64,000 bases of DNA from Cohnella sp. CFH 77786 (GTDB lineage Bacteria; Bacillota; Bacilli; Paenibacillales; Paenibacillaceae). The DNA lies in contig NZ_WJIB01000013.1 in assembly GCF_019400745.1 (NCBI RefSeq), positions 1-64,000 of the forward strand. Direction: 5' to 3'. Below are positions 1-7,375 of this stretch, one piece after another; positions within the stretch are counted from its first letter, which is position 1, and every line of letters starts with the position of its first letter. The notes beneath the pieces are model-generated. The model worked only from the letters and a program-made list of their open reading frames with translations, ran no database searches and had not been told where the DNA came from. The position numbers were made by a program, and so were the translations under genes.

Positions 1-42
1 TGAAGTTCTCGGCTTCTTCGAATTATCTGAAAAAGTGAACTT

Positions 43-320
43 TTCTTCGAAACACCCCAGCAAGTACGCTTTACTACTACTTCATCGAAACACCTCAGCA
101 AGTACGCCCTTTACTACTATTTCATCGAAAAACCTCAGCAAGTACGCCCTTTACTTCTACTTCATCGAAACACCCCAGCAAGTACGCCCTTTACTACTAC
201 TTCATCGAAACACCCCAGCAAGTACGCCCTTTAGTACTACATCATTGAAACGCCCCAGCAAATACGCTCTTTACTACTGCATCATCGAAACGCCCCAGCA
301 AATACACACCTTACAGTGGT
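43..320. repeat. 40-bp tandem repeats, about 7 copies
   Basis: Units begin near 43, 81, 121, 161, 201, 241 and 281 with a period of exactly 40 bases after the first. Each contains TCATCGAAACACCCCAGCAA followed by a pyrimidine-rich stretch. Forty is not a multiple of three, so the open frame across it changes reading with every unit and is unlikely to be a gene. The whole unit is conserved, with no variable spacers, so this is not a CRISPR array. It fills a whole cassette. A related 41-bp array fills another cassette at 1085-1300. Confidence 0.9.
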
Positions 321-335
321 TTTTTCGAGAATTTC

Positions 336-499
336 AGTTAACGTCTCTCGTATTCACGAACCCGAGAACCTTAAGCCCCAACGGGGCGGCCGCGACGCGG
401 TTAGGTTCGCAGGGTTGTCCGCCTGAATCAGCTTCCTCGAAAACTCCTCGGGCGGACCGAGCAGCCGTAAGGCTGCGATGCGTGAAAACGATGTTAGAT
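336..499. repeat. attC-like element, site 1
   Basis: It starts with AGTTAAC, ends with GTTAGAT, and has inner arms TCTCGTATTCACGAACC and a diverged GCGTGAAAACG. The middle (CCGAGAACCTTAAGCCCC..., GGTTAGGTTCGCAGG, GTCCGCCTGAATC) is shared with the elements at 53136, 55085 and 55726. Length (164 bp) and architecture resemble long chromosomal-integron attC sites. The outer boxes fit RYYYAAC/GTTRRRY only in part on the left side (AGTTAAC) and fully on the right (GTTAGAT). Confidence 0.7.
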
Positions 500-533
500 G
501 AAGTCGATGACTTCACCGAGTTATCCTGCAGAT

Positions 534-815
534 TTATTCTGAGTTATTCTCTGTTTGTTTCTCCATTTCTTTAAATCGGTTTTCAAAAATCGTCCACCTT
601 ATTAACGAAGTTGTAATACCAATAAATGTTGCAACTGCGATAAAAGCAACTACATCAATAATATCAATTGACTTATTACTTGTTATCATGATCGTTCCCC
701 GGATAATCAACATAAAAAACATCCAGTAAATTATCCAACGAATTATGTATACTGGTTTCCCCTTACTTCTTGTCTTGCTCCATCTTTCCCATTCTTGTTT
801 ATCAATTTGGTTCAT
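534..815 (-). CDS. Small membrane protein in a cassette
   Basis: A 93-residue protein with two probable membrane segments (about residues 23-42 and 52-73), a basic N-terminus and a charged, Glu-rich tail. No family recognised. A good ribosome site (GAGGAG) lies 8 bases before the ATG. The gene sits alone between two att-like elements, 34 bases from the one beyond its stop and 57 bases from the one before its start, so it is the cargo of one cassette. It is AT-rich compared with the chromosomal genes to the right, in line with acquired DNA. Function unknown. Confidence 0.65.
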   Translation of the reverse strand: MNQIDKQEWERWSKTRSKGKPVYIIRWIIYWMFFMLIIRGTIMITSNKSIDIIDVVAFIAVATFIGITTSLIRWTIFENRFKEMEKQTENNSE

Positions 816-872
816 TAATCGAACTCCTCGATTTGTTTTTCAATGTACTTTCTATAGTTTTTCATCGATTTC

Positions 873-1069
873 ATCTAACGTTCCCGCATTCACGACGCCG
901 AGAGGCTTAAGGATTCCTTGGATTGATCCAATTTGGGATCAATCCGGTCCGGGTGGCGCAGCCACTTAGCCTCGCAGGTGTGTCCGCCTGAATCAGCTCC
1001 CTTGTCGATCACTTCTGGCGGACCGAGGGGCGGCGAATGCCGACCCGATGCGTGAATGCAATGTTAACT
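873..1069. repeat. attC-like element, site 2
   Basis: It starts with ATCTAAC (a perfect RYYYAAC box) and ends with GTTAACT. Inner arms are CCCGCATTCACGACG and GCGTGAATGC. At 197 bp it is the longest copy, with an insertion rich in GGATT/GATCC between the left arm and the conserved middle. Its left box pairs with the right box of site 1 and its right box with the left box at 1336, so boundary identity follows the cassettes and not the elements. Confidence 0.7.
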
Positions 1070-1084
1070 GAAGTTCTCGGCTTC

Positions 1085-1300
1085 TTCGAAATACCCCAGC
1101 AAATTCGTCTTATCCTTCTGCATCATCGAAATGCCCCAGCAAATTCGTCCTTATCCTTCTGCATCATCGAAATGCCCCAGCAAATTTGTCCTTCCCTTCC
1201 TGCATCATCGAAATGCCCCAGCAAATTCGTCCTTACCCTTCTGCATTGAAATGCACCAGCAAATTCGTCCTTACCTTTATGTATCATCGAAATGCCCATA
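1085..1300. repeat. 40-41-bp tandem repeats, about 5 copies
   Basis: Units start at about 1085, 1121, 1162, 1203, 1243 and 1282 (the last incomplete). The common motif is CATCATCGAAATGCCCCAGC followed by AAATTCGTCCTTA. They are clearly related to the 40-bp repeats at 43-320 (shared CATCGAAA and CCCCAGCAA blocks) but form their own subfamily. They begin directly at the cassette start and fill the cassette nearest the integrase. No gene is supported. Confidence 0.88.
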
Positions 1301-1319
1301 AACTAAGACCTCTTAATGA

Positions 1320-1431
1320 TCTTCTCGAGAATTTCAGTTAACTCCTATTCTACGAACTTCGTGATAAATCTATTTACTGCTTATAAAACGAATTCGCGTT
1401 ATACCCTATAATTTCCTCTAATGCGAAACTC
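1320..1431 (-). other. Candidate attI-like junction between integrase and first cassette
   Basis: The last cassette boundary before the integrase is the AGTTAAC box at 1336-1342 (GTTAACT on the minus strand). It is preceded by CTCGAGAATTTC, as at other cassette ends, but followed by unrelated sequence (CTCCTATTCTACGAACTTCG) instead of the usual arm. If this is an integron, this is where an attI recombination site would lie. An AT-rich stretch toward the integrase stop could hold a minus-strand promoter reading into the array, but no convincing -35/-10 pair was found. Confidence 0.4.
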
Positions 1432-2568
1432 TCAAATATCCTCGTTTCCGGTAGATTCCACCATACGATCAAAGGGGCTTTTGATTCGACGGACGTCTTT
1501 AATGCTTACGTGGGTGTAAATCTCTGTAGTTTTTGAGCTGGCGTGACCCAGGAGCTCTTGGATATAACGCAAATCGGTGCCTTCTTCCAACAGGTGGGTT
1601 GCGAAGGAATGGCGCAAAGTATGAACGGTCACAGGTTTCGAGATGCCGGCCTCGCGTTTGGCGCGGTCAAATACATACTGGATGGAACGGACTTGAATGG
1701 GCCGCGTCGTATCTTTTCCGCTTGGAAACAGAAACTGTTCCACATTCGTTCGATTTAGATACGACTCCAATAATTGATACGCTTTGCTGGATAAGACGGT
1801 GTACCGGTCTTTTTTCCCCTTGCCTTGCCGGATATGCAAAGTTTTGCGGACAGGGTCGATGTCTTGCCGTTTAAGCTTTACTGCTTCCCCTACCCGTAGT
1901 CCTGATGAGTAAATAAGGGTTAGAATGGTTCGATGTTTAATATTGCGAACGGAATCCAAGAGCCTTATGACCTCGGCCGTGGTAAGCACGGTCGGAAGTT
2001 TCTTCTCGCGCTTCGGATGAACCCACGCTCTTTGGAACCCTTTACGGGCTTCCGCTTCGCATAACCAAAACCGCAGCGCACTTATTGCTTGGCTGATATA
2101 AATATGAGATTTGTCTTCTTTCATCATAGCCAAGACATAAGCCTGGACATGGTTCGGAAAAACTTTTTGCAGCGGTACCTCTAGGAAATCCAGAAATCGA
2201 TATGCATGACCGAGATAGGTTTTTTCCGTCGTGCCGCAGTATCCCTTTCGTTTGATATGCTCGCGCAAACGACGGATGGATTCCCAATCGCTTCGGCTTC
2301 GAAGTTTCTTGAATAATGGGAACGAATTGAATATTTCCGGTGTCAGGATCTCCACCGGAGCATTCCGAAAGACTTGACAGAAGGTTTCGACCGCTGCATC
2401 ATTTGCTGGAAATCTCCATTTTTTCTCTATCGGATCGTATTGTCGACCAGGAATGCTCCGGATTTGTTTGACCCGCTCTTGACGAAATGGCGATAGAAAC
2501 TGAACCCCGAACTTCCCGTCCGTTTCAAGCTCCACAAATAAGCACGACTCATTCGAATGATACTCCAT
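1432..2568 (-). CDS. Tyrosine recombinase, integron-integrase-like
   Basis: Numbered from the GTG at 2577 (381 residues), the catalytic set is complete: Arg228 (SSGLRVGE), a Lys near 253-257 (GKGKKDR), His319-Arg322 (HTLRHSF), His345 (LLGHAS) and the nucleophile Tyr354 (YTHV). The end IKSPFD resembles the RSPLD tail of IntI1, and VTVHTLRHSFATHLL is very IntI-like. The roughly 20-residue IntI-specific insertion before the HxxR block is absent, so this may be a Xer-like relative rather than a canonical IntI. Residues 1-70 form an extra N-terminal domain with an SIPGRQYDPIEKKW block. I prefer the ATG at 2568, eight bases after GGGGAG. Its 3' end faces the array, so it reads in the same direction as most cassette genes. 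Confidence 0.85.
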   Translation of the reverse strand: MEYHSNESCLFVELETDGKFGVQFLSPFRQERVKQIRSIPGRQYDPIEKKWRFPANDAAVETFCQVFRNAPVEILTPEIFNSFPLFKKLRSRSDWESIRRLREHIKRKGYCGTTEKTYLGHAYRFLDFLEVPLQKVFPNHVQAYVLAMMKEDKSHIYISQAISALRFWLCEAEARKGFQRAWVHPKREKKLPTVLTTAEVIRLLDSVRNIKHRTILTLIYSSGLRVGEAVKLKRQDIDPVRKTLHIRQGKGKKDRYTVLSSKAYQLLESYLNRTNVEQFLFPSGKDTTRPIQVRSIQYVFDRAKREAGISKPVTVHTLRHSFATHLLEEGTDLRYIQELLGHASSKTTEIYTHVSIKDVRRIKSPFDRMVESTGNEDI

Positions 2569-2595
2569 TCTAAACACTCCCCTCAGTCCGATGAG

Positions 2596-2623
2596 AAAAC
2601 AAAAAGAGACAGCCCGAGGGCTG
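2596..2623 (-). terminator. Rho-independent terminator
   Basis: On the minus strand the stem CAGCCC-TC-GGGCTG is followed by TCTCTTTTTGTTTTC. It lies after the 84-residue membrane protein gene and before the integrase gene, so the integrase should need its own promoter. Confidence 0.75.
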
Positions 2624-2676
2624 CCTCCGATGCTATCGGTAGGACACGATACTTATAGGATATCAATAGTAAACAA

Positions 2677-2931
2677 TTAACGGCTGAGTTTTTTTCCCGA
2701 ACCGAGTAGCCAAACGATCGACGCGATCAAGTAAACGGGAGCGACCACGACGATCAACATCGCAAGGTCGGCCAGGTCATCCCAGCCGCCTTTGTTCTGC
2801 AGCACGGTGTAGAGGAAAAAGATCCAACCGGCCGAAAATAGGGCACACGCCCACCATCTTTTTTTCCACGCGGTGATCAACGGGAAGAAGGTCAATACGA
2901 CCCATATGATCATGTATGTTAACCCATGCAC
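2677..2931 (-). CDS. Small membrane protein, function unknown
   Basis: An 84-residue hydrophobic protein with about three membrane spans (residues 5-20, 27-45, 55-77) and a short basic tail (GKKLSR). No family recognised. It starts with GTG, supported by AGGAGGAAG eight bases upstream. It stands alone, with a terminator downstream and about 200 bases of sequence without a recognisable feature between it and the esterase gene upstream. Confidence 0.65.
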   Translation of the reverse strand: MHGLTYMIIWVVLTFFPLITAWKKRWWACALFSAGWIFFLYTVLQNKGGWDDLADLAMLIVVVAPVYLIASIVWLLGSGKKLSR

Positions 2932-3135
2932 CGCTGCTTCCTCCTGTAAAATCCCGGTTTTTTCCCGAAATTACCAAAAGTAGAACGCGCGACTTCGCCT
3001 GAGCTGCCTGCCTTACAACCGCTGCAGGGTCTCATCCAAAAACCGAAACTGAGCTGCAACATACGATTGAAAAAAATTAACTGATTATACCCACCGTATT
3101 CCCCCAGTCTGGCGGCAAGCAACAGCTACTTCCGC

Positions 3136-4608
3136 CTACTCTCTCGTCCGGAACGGCAATGCCGGCAACCCCGTGGATCCGACCAGATTCGCCTCGGAAT
3201 AGTTCGCCCAGCCGTAGCGCACGGCAACGGGATCGGCGACCTGACTGCTCCGTACGACAACCGTATCACCGCTGCGAATCTCAGCCTCAGCAGGCCCATA
3301 CAGATTGTCAGGACCGCACAATTCGAATCCTTTTAAAGCTCCGCCGCCGCGGATACCTAGCCCATCCGAACCCGCATGCCGAAAACGCAATACGGCTTCT
3401 CCCCGATCAAAACGGACGTCCTCCCACACCGGTCCCGAGCTTACCACGCCGCTGCGGCCATAAACATGCTCCAGCGCCAACAACGCCAAGCGTTCCCCCA
3501 CAGGCTGCTTATGGCGCGGGTGGATGTCCGTTTTCTCCCCGAGTTCCCACGCCGCCGTCATCCAGGCGCCGCGAACCCGCCGGGCCGTCTTCCATTGCGC
3601 TTCCCGCAAGAGCGGCCAATGCTCTCCGTCCGGATCCCCGTTTTCGTAAACAGGCAGCTGCACGAACAGGAACGGCAGCTCCGGATCTTCCCAGTCCCTG
3701 CGCCAGTTTCCGATTAAGCCTTCCAGCAGCCGGTCGTACAAGGGAGCTTTGTGATCCGCGTCCGCCTCCCCTTGATAATAGAGGAAGCCGCGAAGCGCAT
3801 AGGGAGCGGCTTTGCTTAGCATCGTATGGTACAACCCGCTCGGCCGCATGTAGCTGTGCGGACTGTACGGCGGCATCCAAGGGTAGTCGCCCAGCTCTTC
3901 CCCGGTCAATCCCCGCTCCGCCCGCTCGAAGAAGTCCTGAATAGCCTTTTCATGTGCACGTTCCTGCTCGTAAAATTTCTCCCACGAGAAATCCACTAAC
4001 CGCTCCCTATGCTCTTCAAGATAGACGTGCAGCGCCGGATCGCGCTCCAGCACCTGCTCATCCATCCAGCACGCAGCCGACGTGCCGCCCCAATTGCAGC
4101 CGATGATCCCGATCGGGACCCCTTCTTCCTCCATCACCCGTTGGGCGAAGAAATAGGCGACAGCGGAGAAAGCGCGGGCGGTTTCCGGCGTGCAAACCAC
4201 CCAGGAAGGTTCTCGCTCGATTCCGTCCTCGTAGGTGATTTTCGGAACTTGATAGTAGCGAAGCTGCTCGAAGTTTGCCTTCGGCAGTTCCGCAGGTCCT
4301 TCAGCCGAGTCGTTCAAGCTCCATTCCATGTTCGACTGCCCGCCGGCAAGCCACACGTCCCCAAACCAGACATCGCGTAACGCGATCTTCTGGGCCTCTC
4401 CCGACTTCACCGTAAGCTCAAATGGACCGCCTGCATCCATGGACGGCAACAGAACTTTCCAACGTCCTCCCTCGACGACGGCTTTAGCTTGCTTGTCCCG
4501 GCATTCGACGGTGACCGTTTCCCCGTCGTTTCCCGTTCCCCAAATAGGAATATTCTTACCCCGTTGCAGCACCATATGGTCCGAAAACATCGCATCTATG
4601 CGGATCAT
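3136..4608 (-). CDS. Sialate O-acetylesterase-like SGNH hydrolase
   Basis: The 490-residue protein matches the DUF303/sialate O-acetylesterase family. An N-terminal beta-sandwich-like region contains MFSDHMVLQRG and PIWGTG. The nucleophile block GGQSNMEW holds the catalytic Ser, and later blocks include GCNWGGTSAACWM, YYQGEADA and FVQLPVY. These enzymes remove O-acetyl groups from sialic acids or plant/bacterial glycans. No signal peptide is evident, so it may act inside the cell on imported sugars. The ATG at 4608, seven to eight bases after AAGGAG, is preferred over an upstream in-frame ATG. That ribosome site lies inside the end of the preceding gene, four bases away, so translation is probably coupled. 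Confidence 0.85.
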   Translation of the reverse strand: MIRIDAMFSDHMVLQRGKNIPIWGTGNDGETVTVECRDKQAKAVVEGGRWKVLLPSMDAGGPFELTVKSGEAQKIALRDVWFGDVWLAGGQSNMEWSLNDSAEGPAELPKANFEQLRYYQVPKITYEDGIEREPSWVVCTPETARAFSAVAYFFAQRVMEEEGVPIGIIGCNWGGTSAACWMDEQVLERDPALHVYLEEHRERLVDFSWEKFYEQERAHEKAIQDFFERAERGLTGEELGDYPWMPPYSPHSYMRPSGLYHTMLSKAAPYALRGFLYYQGEADADHKAPLYDRLLEGLIGNWRRDWEDPELPFLFVQLPVYENGDPDGEHWPLLREAQWKTARRVRGAWMTAAWELGEKTDIHPRHKQPVGERLALLALEHVYGRSGVVSSGPVWEDVRFDRGEAVLRFRHAGSDGLGIRGGGALKGFELCGPDNLYGPAEAEIRSGDTVVVRSSQVADPVAVRYGWANYSEANLVGSTGLPALPFRTRE

Positions 4609-4612
4609 GGCT

Positions 4613-4927
4613 TCATCTCCTTGTATGTAATTTTTGCTCAACCGACTCCAGCTTTTGTTTCATCGAAGCGGCTTTGTCCCGGCGATCGTCGATCGTGATC
4701 GTGGTGGATACGCGCTGCGCACCTTGCAGGAACGGCGATTCGTGCATTTGCCGCACGACCCGCAGGATGTCCTCCCAATCTCCTTCGATGATCGTGCTCA
4801 TGGGCGTCAGCTCGTAACGGACCGACGAACGCTCTTGCTCCAGAATGCGGTGCAGCTCGGCGACATAGCCGCTGAGGCTGGTGGATCCGGTGCCGATCGG
4901 AACGATCGTCACTTGGGCAATGGCCAT
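4613..4927 (-). CDS. MTH1187/YqgV-type thiamine-binding protein
   Basis: A 104-residue protein of the UPF0045 family: N-terminal VTIVPIGTGSTSLSGYV, then YELTPMSTIIEGDWEDIL, then RVSTTITIDDRRD. Family members are small ferredoxin-like alpha/beta proteins that form tetramers and bind thiamine-like ligands. Their cellular role is not settled. Start ATG at 4927 with AGAGGAAG about eight bases before it. It is first in a two-gene unit with the esterase and divergent from fumC, with about 100 bases between the two starts. Confidence 0.8.
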   Translation of the reverse strand: MAIAQVTIVPIGTGSTSLSGYVAELHRILEQERSSVRYELTPMSTIIEGDWEDILRVVRQMHESPFLQGAQRVSTTITIDDRRDKAASMKQKLESVEQKLHTRR

Positions 4928-5029
4928 ACTCGTACACTTCCTCTTTTTGGTTTCATGGGCGAATTCGAGGTGTATGCTATATAGGTAAATAAACCATATC
5001 CGCGTGACGTTGCCAAGGAGGAATTGATG

Positions 5030-6403
5030 ATGCACTACCGGATGGAAAAAGATACGCTCGGAGAAATCGCGGTGCCGGCGGACCGAATGTGGGGAGCGCA
5101 AACCCAGCGCAGCTTGCAGAACTTCCGCATCGGAACGGAGCGCATTCCGATCGAGCTGATCCGCGCCTTCGCGCTGCTCAAGAAAAGCGCCGCAGCCGTG
5201 AACCGGGATCTGGGGAAGCTATCAGCCGATAAAGCTGCCGCGATCATCCAAGCCGCCGATGAGATCGCCCAAGGCAAGTGGGACGATCATTTTCCGCTCG
5301 TCGTGTGGCAGACGGGCAGCGGCACGCAGACGAACATGAACGTGAACGAGGTGATCGCGCACCTCGCTTCCGCGAACGGCAACGTGAAAATTCATCCCAA
5401 CGACGACGTCAATATGTCTCAAAGCTCGAACGATACGTTTCCGACCGCCATGCACATGGCCGCGCTGACGGTCATCGAGGGCGATGTCCTCCCTTCCGTC
5501 GCCCTGCTTAAGGATACGCTGGCGGCGAAGAGCAAGCAGAACGCCGACGTCATCAAAATCGGCCGCACGCATCTGCAGGACGCAACCCCGCTGACGCTCG
5601 GCCAGGAGATCAGCGGCTGGCACCGCATGCTCGAGAAGAGCGAGGCGATGATCCGTACCGCCTCCGAGTCGTTGCGCGAGCTCGCCATCGGCGGCACCGC
5701 CGTCGGTACGGGCATCAACGCGCATCCGGAGTTCGGCAGCCGCATGGCCGAGGAGCTCAGCCGGTTAATCGGCTGGCGGTTCGTCTCCGCTCCGAACAAG
5801 TTCCACGCGCTGACCAGCCATGATGAGCTGGTTTTCGTCCACGGCGCCTTGAAGGCCCTCGCCGCCGATCTGATGAAGATCGCCAACGACGTCCGCTGGC
5901 TGGCGAGCGGTCCCCGGAGCGGAATCGGCGAAATCACGATTCCGGCCAACGAGCCGGGCAGCTCGATCATGCCGGGCAAGGTGAATCCGACCCAGTCGGA
6001 AGCGATGACGATGGTCGTCTGCCAGGTCATGGGCAACGACGCGGCGATCGGCTTCGCGGCAAGCCAGGGGAACTTCGAGCTGAACGTTTTTAAACCGGTC
6101 ATCGCTTATGCATTCCTGCAGTCGGCGCGCCTGCTGTCCGACGCGATCCGTTCCTTCAACGACAACTGCGCGGTCGGCATTGAGCCGAACCTGCCGGCGA
6201 TCGCCGGACATTTGGAGCGCTCGCTAATGCTCGTGACCGCGCTGAATCCGCTGATCGGATACGAGAACGCCGCTTCCATCGCCAAAACCGCGCATAAGGA
6301 AGGCTTAACGCTTAAAGAAGCGGCACTGCGCAGCGGACTCCTGACGGAAGAGCAGTTCAACGAGATCGTTCGGCCGGAACGGATGGTTAGACAAGAAAGT
6401 TAA
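5030..6403 (+). CDS. fumC: Fumarate hydratase class II
   Basis: This cytosolic TCA-cycle enzyme interconverts fumarate and L-malate without an iron-sulfur cluster. The sequence has the family signature [16 protein letters not shown], together with [32 protein letters not shown] and [18 protein letters not shown]. Length (about 457) is normal. AAGGAGG at 5015-5021 serves ATGs at 5027 and 5030; 5030 has the better spacing. It is a single-gene unit that ends six bases from a convergent lipoprotein gene. The malic enzyme at 24.5 kb uses its product but is not linked to it. Confidence 0.95.
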   Translation: MHYRMEKDTLGEIAVPADRMWGAQTQRSLQNFRIGTERIPIELIRAFALLKKSAAAVNRDLGKLSADKAAAIIQAADEIAQGKWDDHFPLVVWQTGSGTQTNMNVNEVIAHLASANGNVKIHPNDDVNMSQSSNDTFPTAMHMAALTVIEGDVLPSVALLKDTLAAKSKQNADVIKIGRTHLQDATPLTLGQEISGWHRMLEKSEAMIRTASESLRELAIGGTAVGTGINAHPEFGSRMAEELSRLIGWRFVSAPNKFHALTSHDELVFVHGALKALAADLMKIANDVRWLASGPRSGIGEITIPANEPGSSIMPGKVNPTQSEAMTMVVCQVMGNDAAIGFAASQGNFELNVFKPVIAYAFLQSARLLSDAIRSFNDNCAVGIEPNLPAIAGHLERSLMLVTALNPLIGYENAASIAKTAHKEGLTLKEAALRSGLLTEEQFNEIVRPERMVRQES

Positions 6404-6408
6404 CGAGA

Positions 6409-7245
6409 TTAAGGATGAGGGGTGACCACGACTTGCGTAATGATCTGATCTCCCGGTTCCATCGCATATCCGGCGAACCAGACGCTCACGCGGTCACCCT
6501 CCTTCAAGTCCTCGAACCGAATCGCCGCATCCCCTTTCCGGAACATCGCGGAATGCAGCACGCGGTAAGCTTTCCCGTCGATTTGCAGCTCCCGCTCGGT
6601 CGTTTCCTCGAACCCGATTCCCATTTTCGTAACGGTCCCTTGAAGATCCCCGTTTCCGACATTCGAATCCTTCACTTCGAGCCGCAGCAGCCCGGATTGT
6701 TCCGGGTAACTCATCGCAACGAGAGGTTCGCTCCAAGCTCGCACGTTGAATCCGACCTTTAGACGATCGGCGGTTAATTCCTCGCCGGAGGAAGCGTTCA
6801 GCATCACCGTGTCCGAACCCCATCTCAGCCACATGGCCCGCGGCGAGCTTTCGGCATCGACGGGCGGGGCAACGACCAGGATTCCCTGCTCATCCATCGC
6901 CGTGATGGTCCCCTCCAGCGTCGGGGTCTGCGGCATCTGCCAAACATTGATACGGAGCGGGAACTTGCGGCCGTATTCCTCGTAAATCGCTTGCTTGATC
7001 CGTTCGATTTCTTTGTCCGGCGTTGGCTTCATGGGATCCCGGCGTTTTCGGACTTCCAGATGAACGCCGTCCTCGCCCACTCCTGAACCTATGTGCTCCA
7101 AATCGAATTTCTCGTACACGGCGTCCATCGCAGGCAGTCCTTTCGCGTACGCCTGCAGATCCGTACCCGCCGGCAAACGATTTCCGCACCCCGTCAGGAG
7201 AACCGCCAGAACGATAAGTCGGATCTTCGGAACAAAGCCCCTCAT
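6409..7245 (-). CDS. Lipoprotein with DUF3221-like region
   Basis: A 278-residue secreted lipoprotein. The signal peptide ends in the lipobox LLTG-Cys20. The C-terminal two-thirds contains two related beta-rich segments beginning LEGTITAMDEQGILVV and LQGTVTKMGIGFEE. This layout is known from YobA/DUF3221-type proteins of Bacillaceae, whose function is not established. The start at 7245 (MRGFVPK) is chosen because it puts the signal peptide at the N-terminus. The ribosome site is weak (GAGAGGGG). Transcribed divergently from xerS. Confidence 0.7.
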   Translation of the reverse strand: MRGFVPKIRLIVLAVLLTGCGNRLPAGTDLQAYAKGLPAMDAVYEKFDLEHIGSGVGEDGVHLEVRKRRDPMKPTPDKEIERIKQAIYEEYGRKFPLRINVWQMPQTPTLEGTITAMDEQGILVVAPPVDAESSPRAMWLRWGSDTVMLNASSGEELTADRLKVGFNVRAWSEPLVAMSYPEQSGLLRLEVKDSNVGNGDLQGTVTKMGIGFEETTERELQIDGKAYRVLHSAMFRKGDAAIRFEDLKEGDRVSVWFAGYAMEPGDQIITQVVVTPHP

Positions 7246-7375
7246 TTTCGTCAATCCGACCGCCCCTCTCGCTTTTCTTCTTAGACGGACGGCCGCCGGG
7301 ATAGGTTGCGGCACTTGTCAGCGGAACGCGCGCCCGGTAAAGTAAGGAAGAGAACCGCCCGGGAGGCGACAAGCG

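Larger units (their letters stand above)
1..1342. mobile_element. Integron-like cassette array, proximal part
   Basis: Three cassette-like units separated by two att-like palindromic elements lie beside a tyrosine recombinase gene. Unit one (window start to about 342) and unit three (1063-1342) are tandem repeats without a credible gene. Unit two (493-879) carries a small membrane protein. The first 20 bases of the window are identical to 1069-1088, just after the boundary box of an att element, so another element must end immediately before the window and the array continues to the left. Within each unit the two ends are inverted copies of each other, for example GTTAGATGAAGTCGATGA against TCATCGATTTCATCTAAC. 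That is the pattern of integron cassettes. Function as an integron is inferred, not shown. Confidence 0.7.

Noticed and set aside
35..574. A 179-codon open frame at the left edge
   Set aside because: It translates the 40-bp repeats (frame shifts each unit) and then an att-like element; low-complexity TPxxTP-type peptides and no good ribosome site.
1037..1249. 70-codon frame in the second repeat block
   Set aside because: It begins inside an att-like element and continues through 41-bp repeats; repeat-derived.
43..1300. CRISPR array
   Set aside because: The whole 40/41-bp unit is conserved with no unique spacers, and no cas genes lie in the window.
3159..3944. 261-codon plus-strand frame
   Set aside because: Antisense shadow of the esterase gene in GC-rich DNA; composition (Pro/Arg/Ser-rich) is not that of a real protein.
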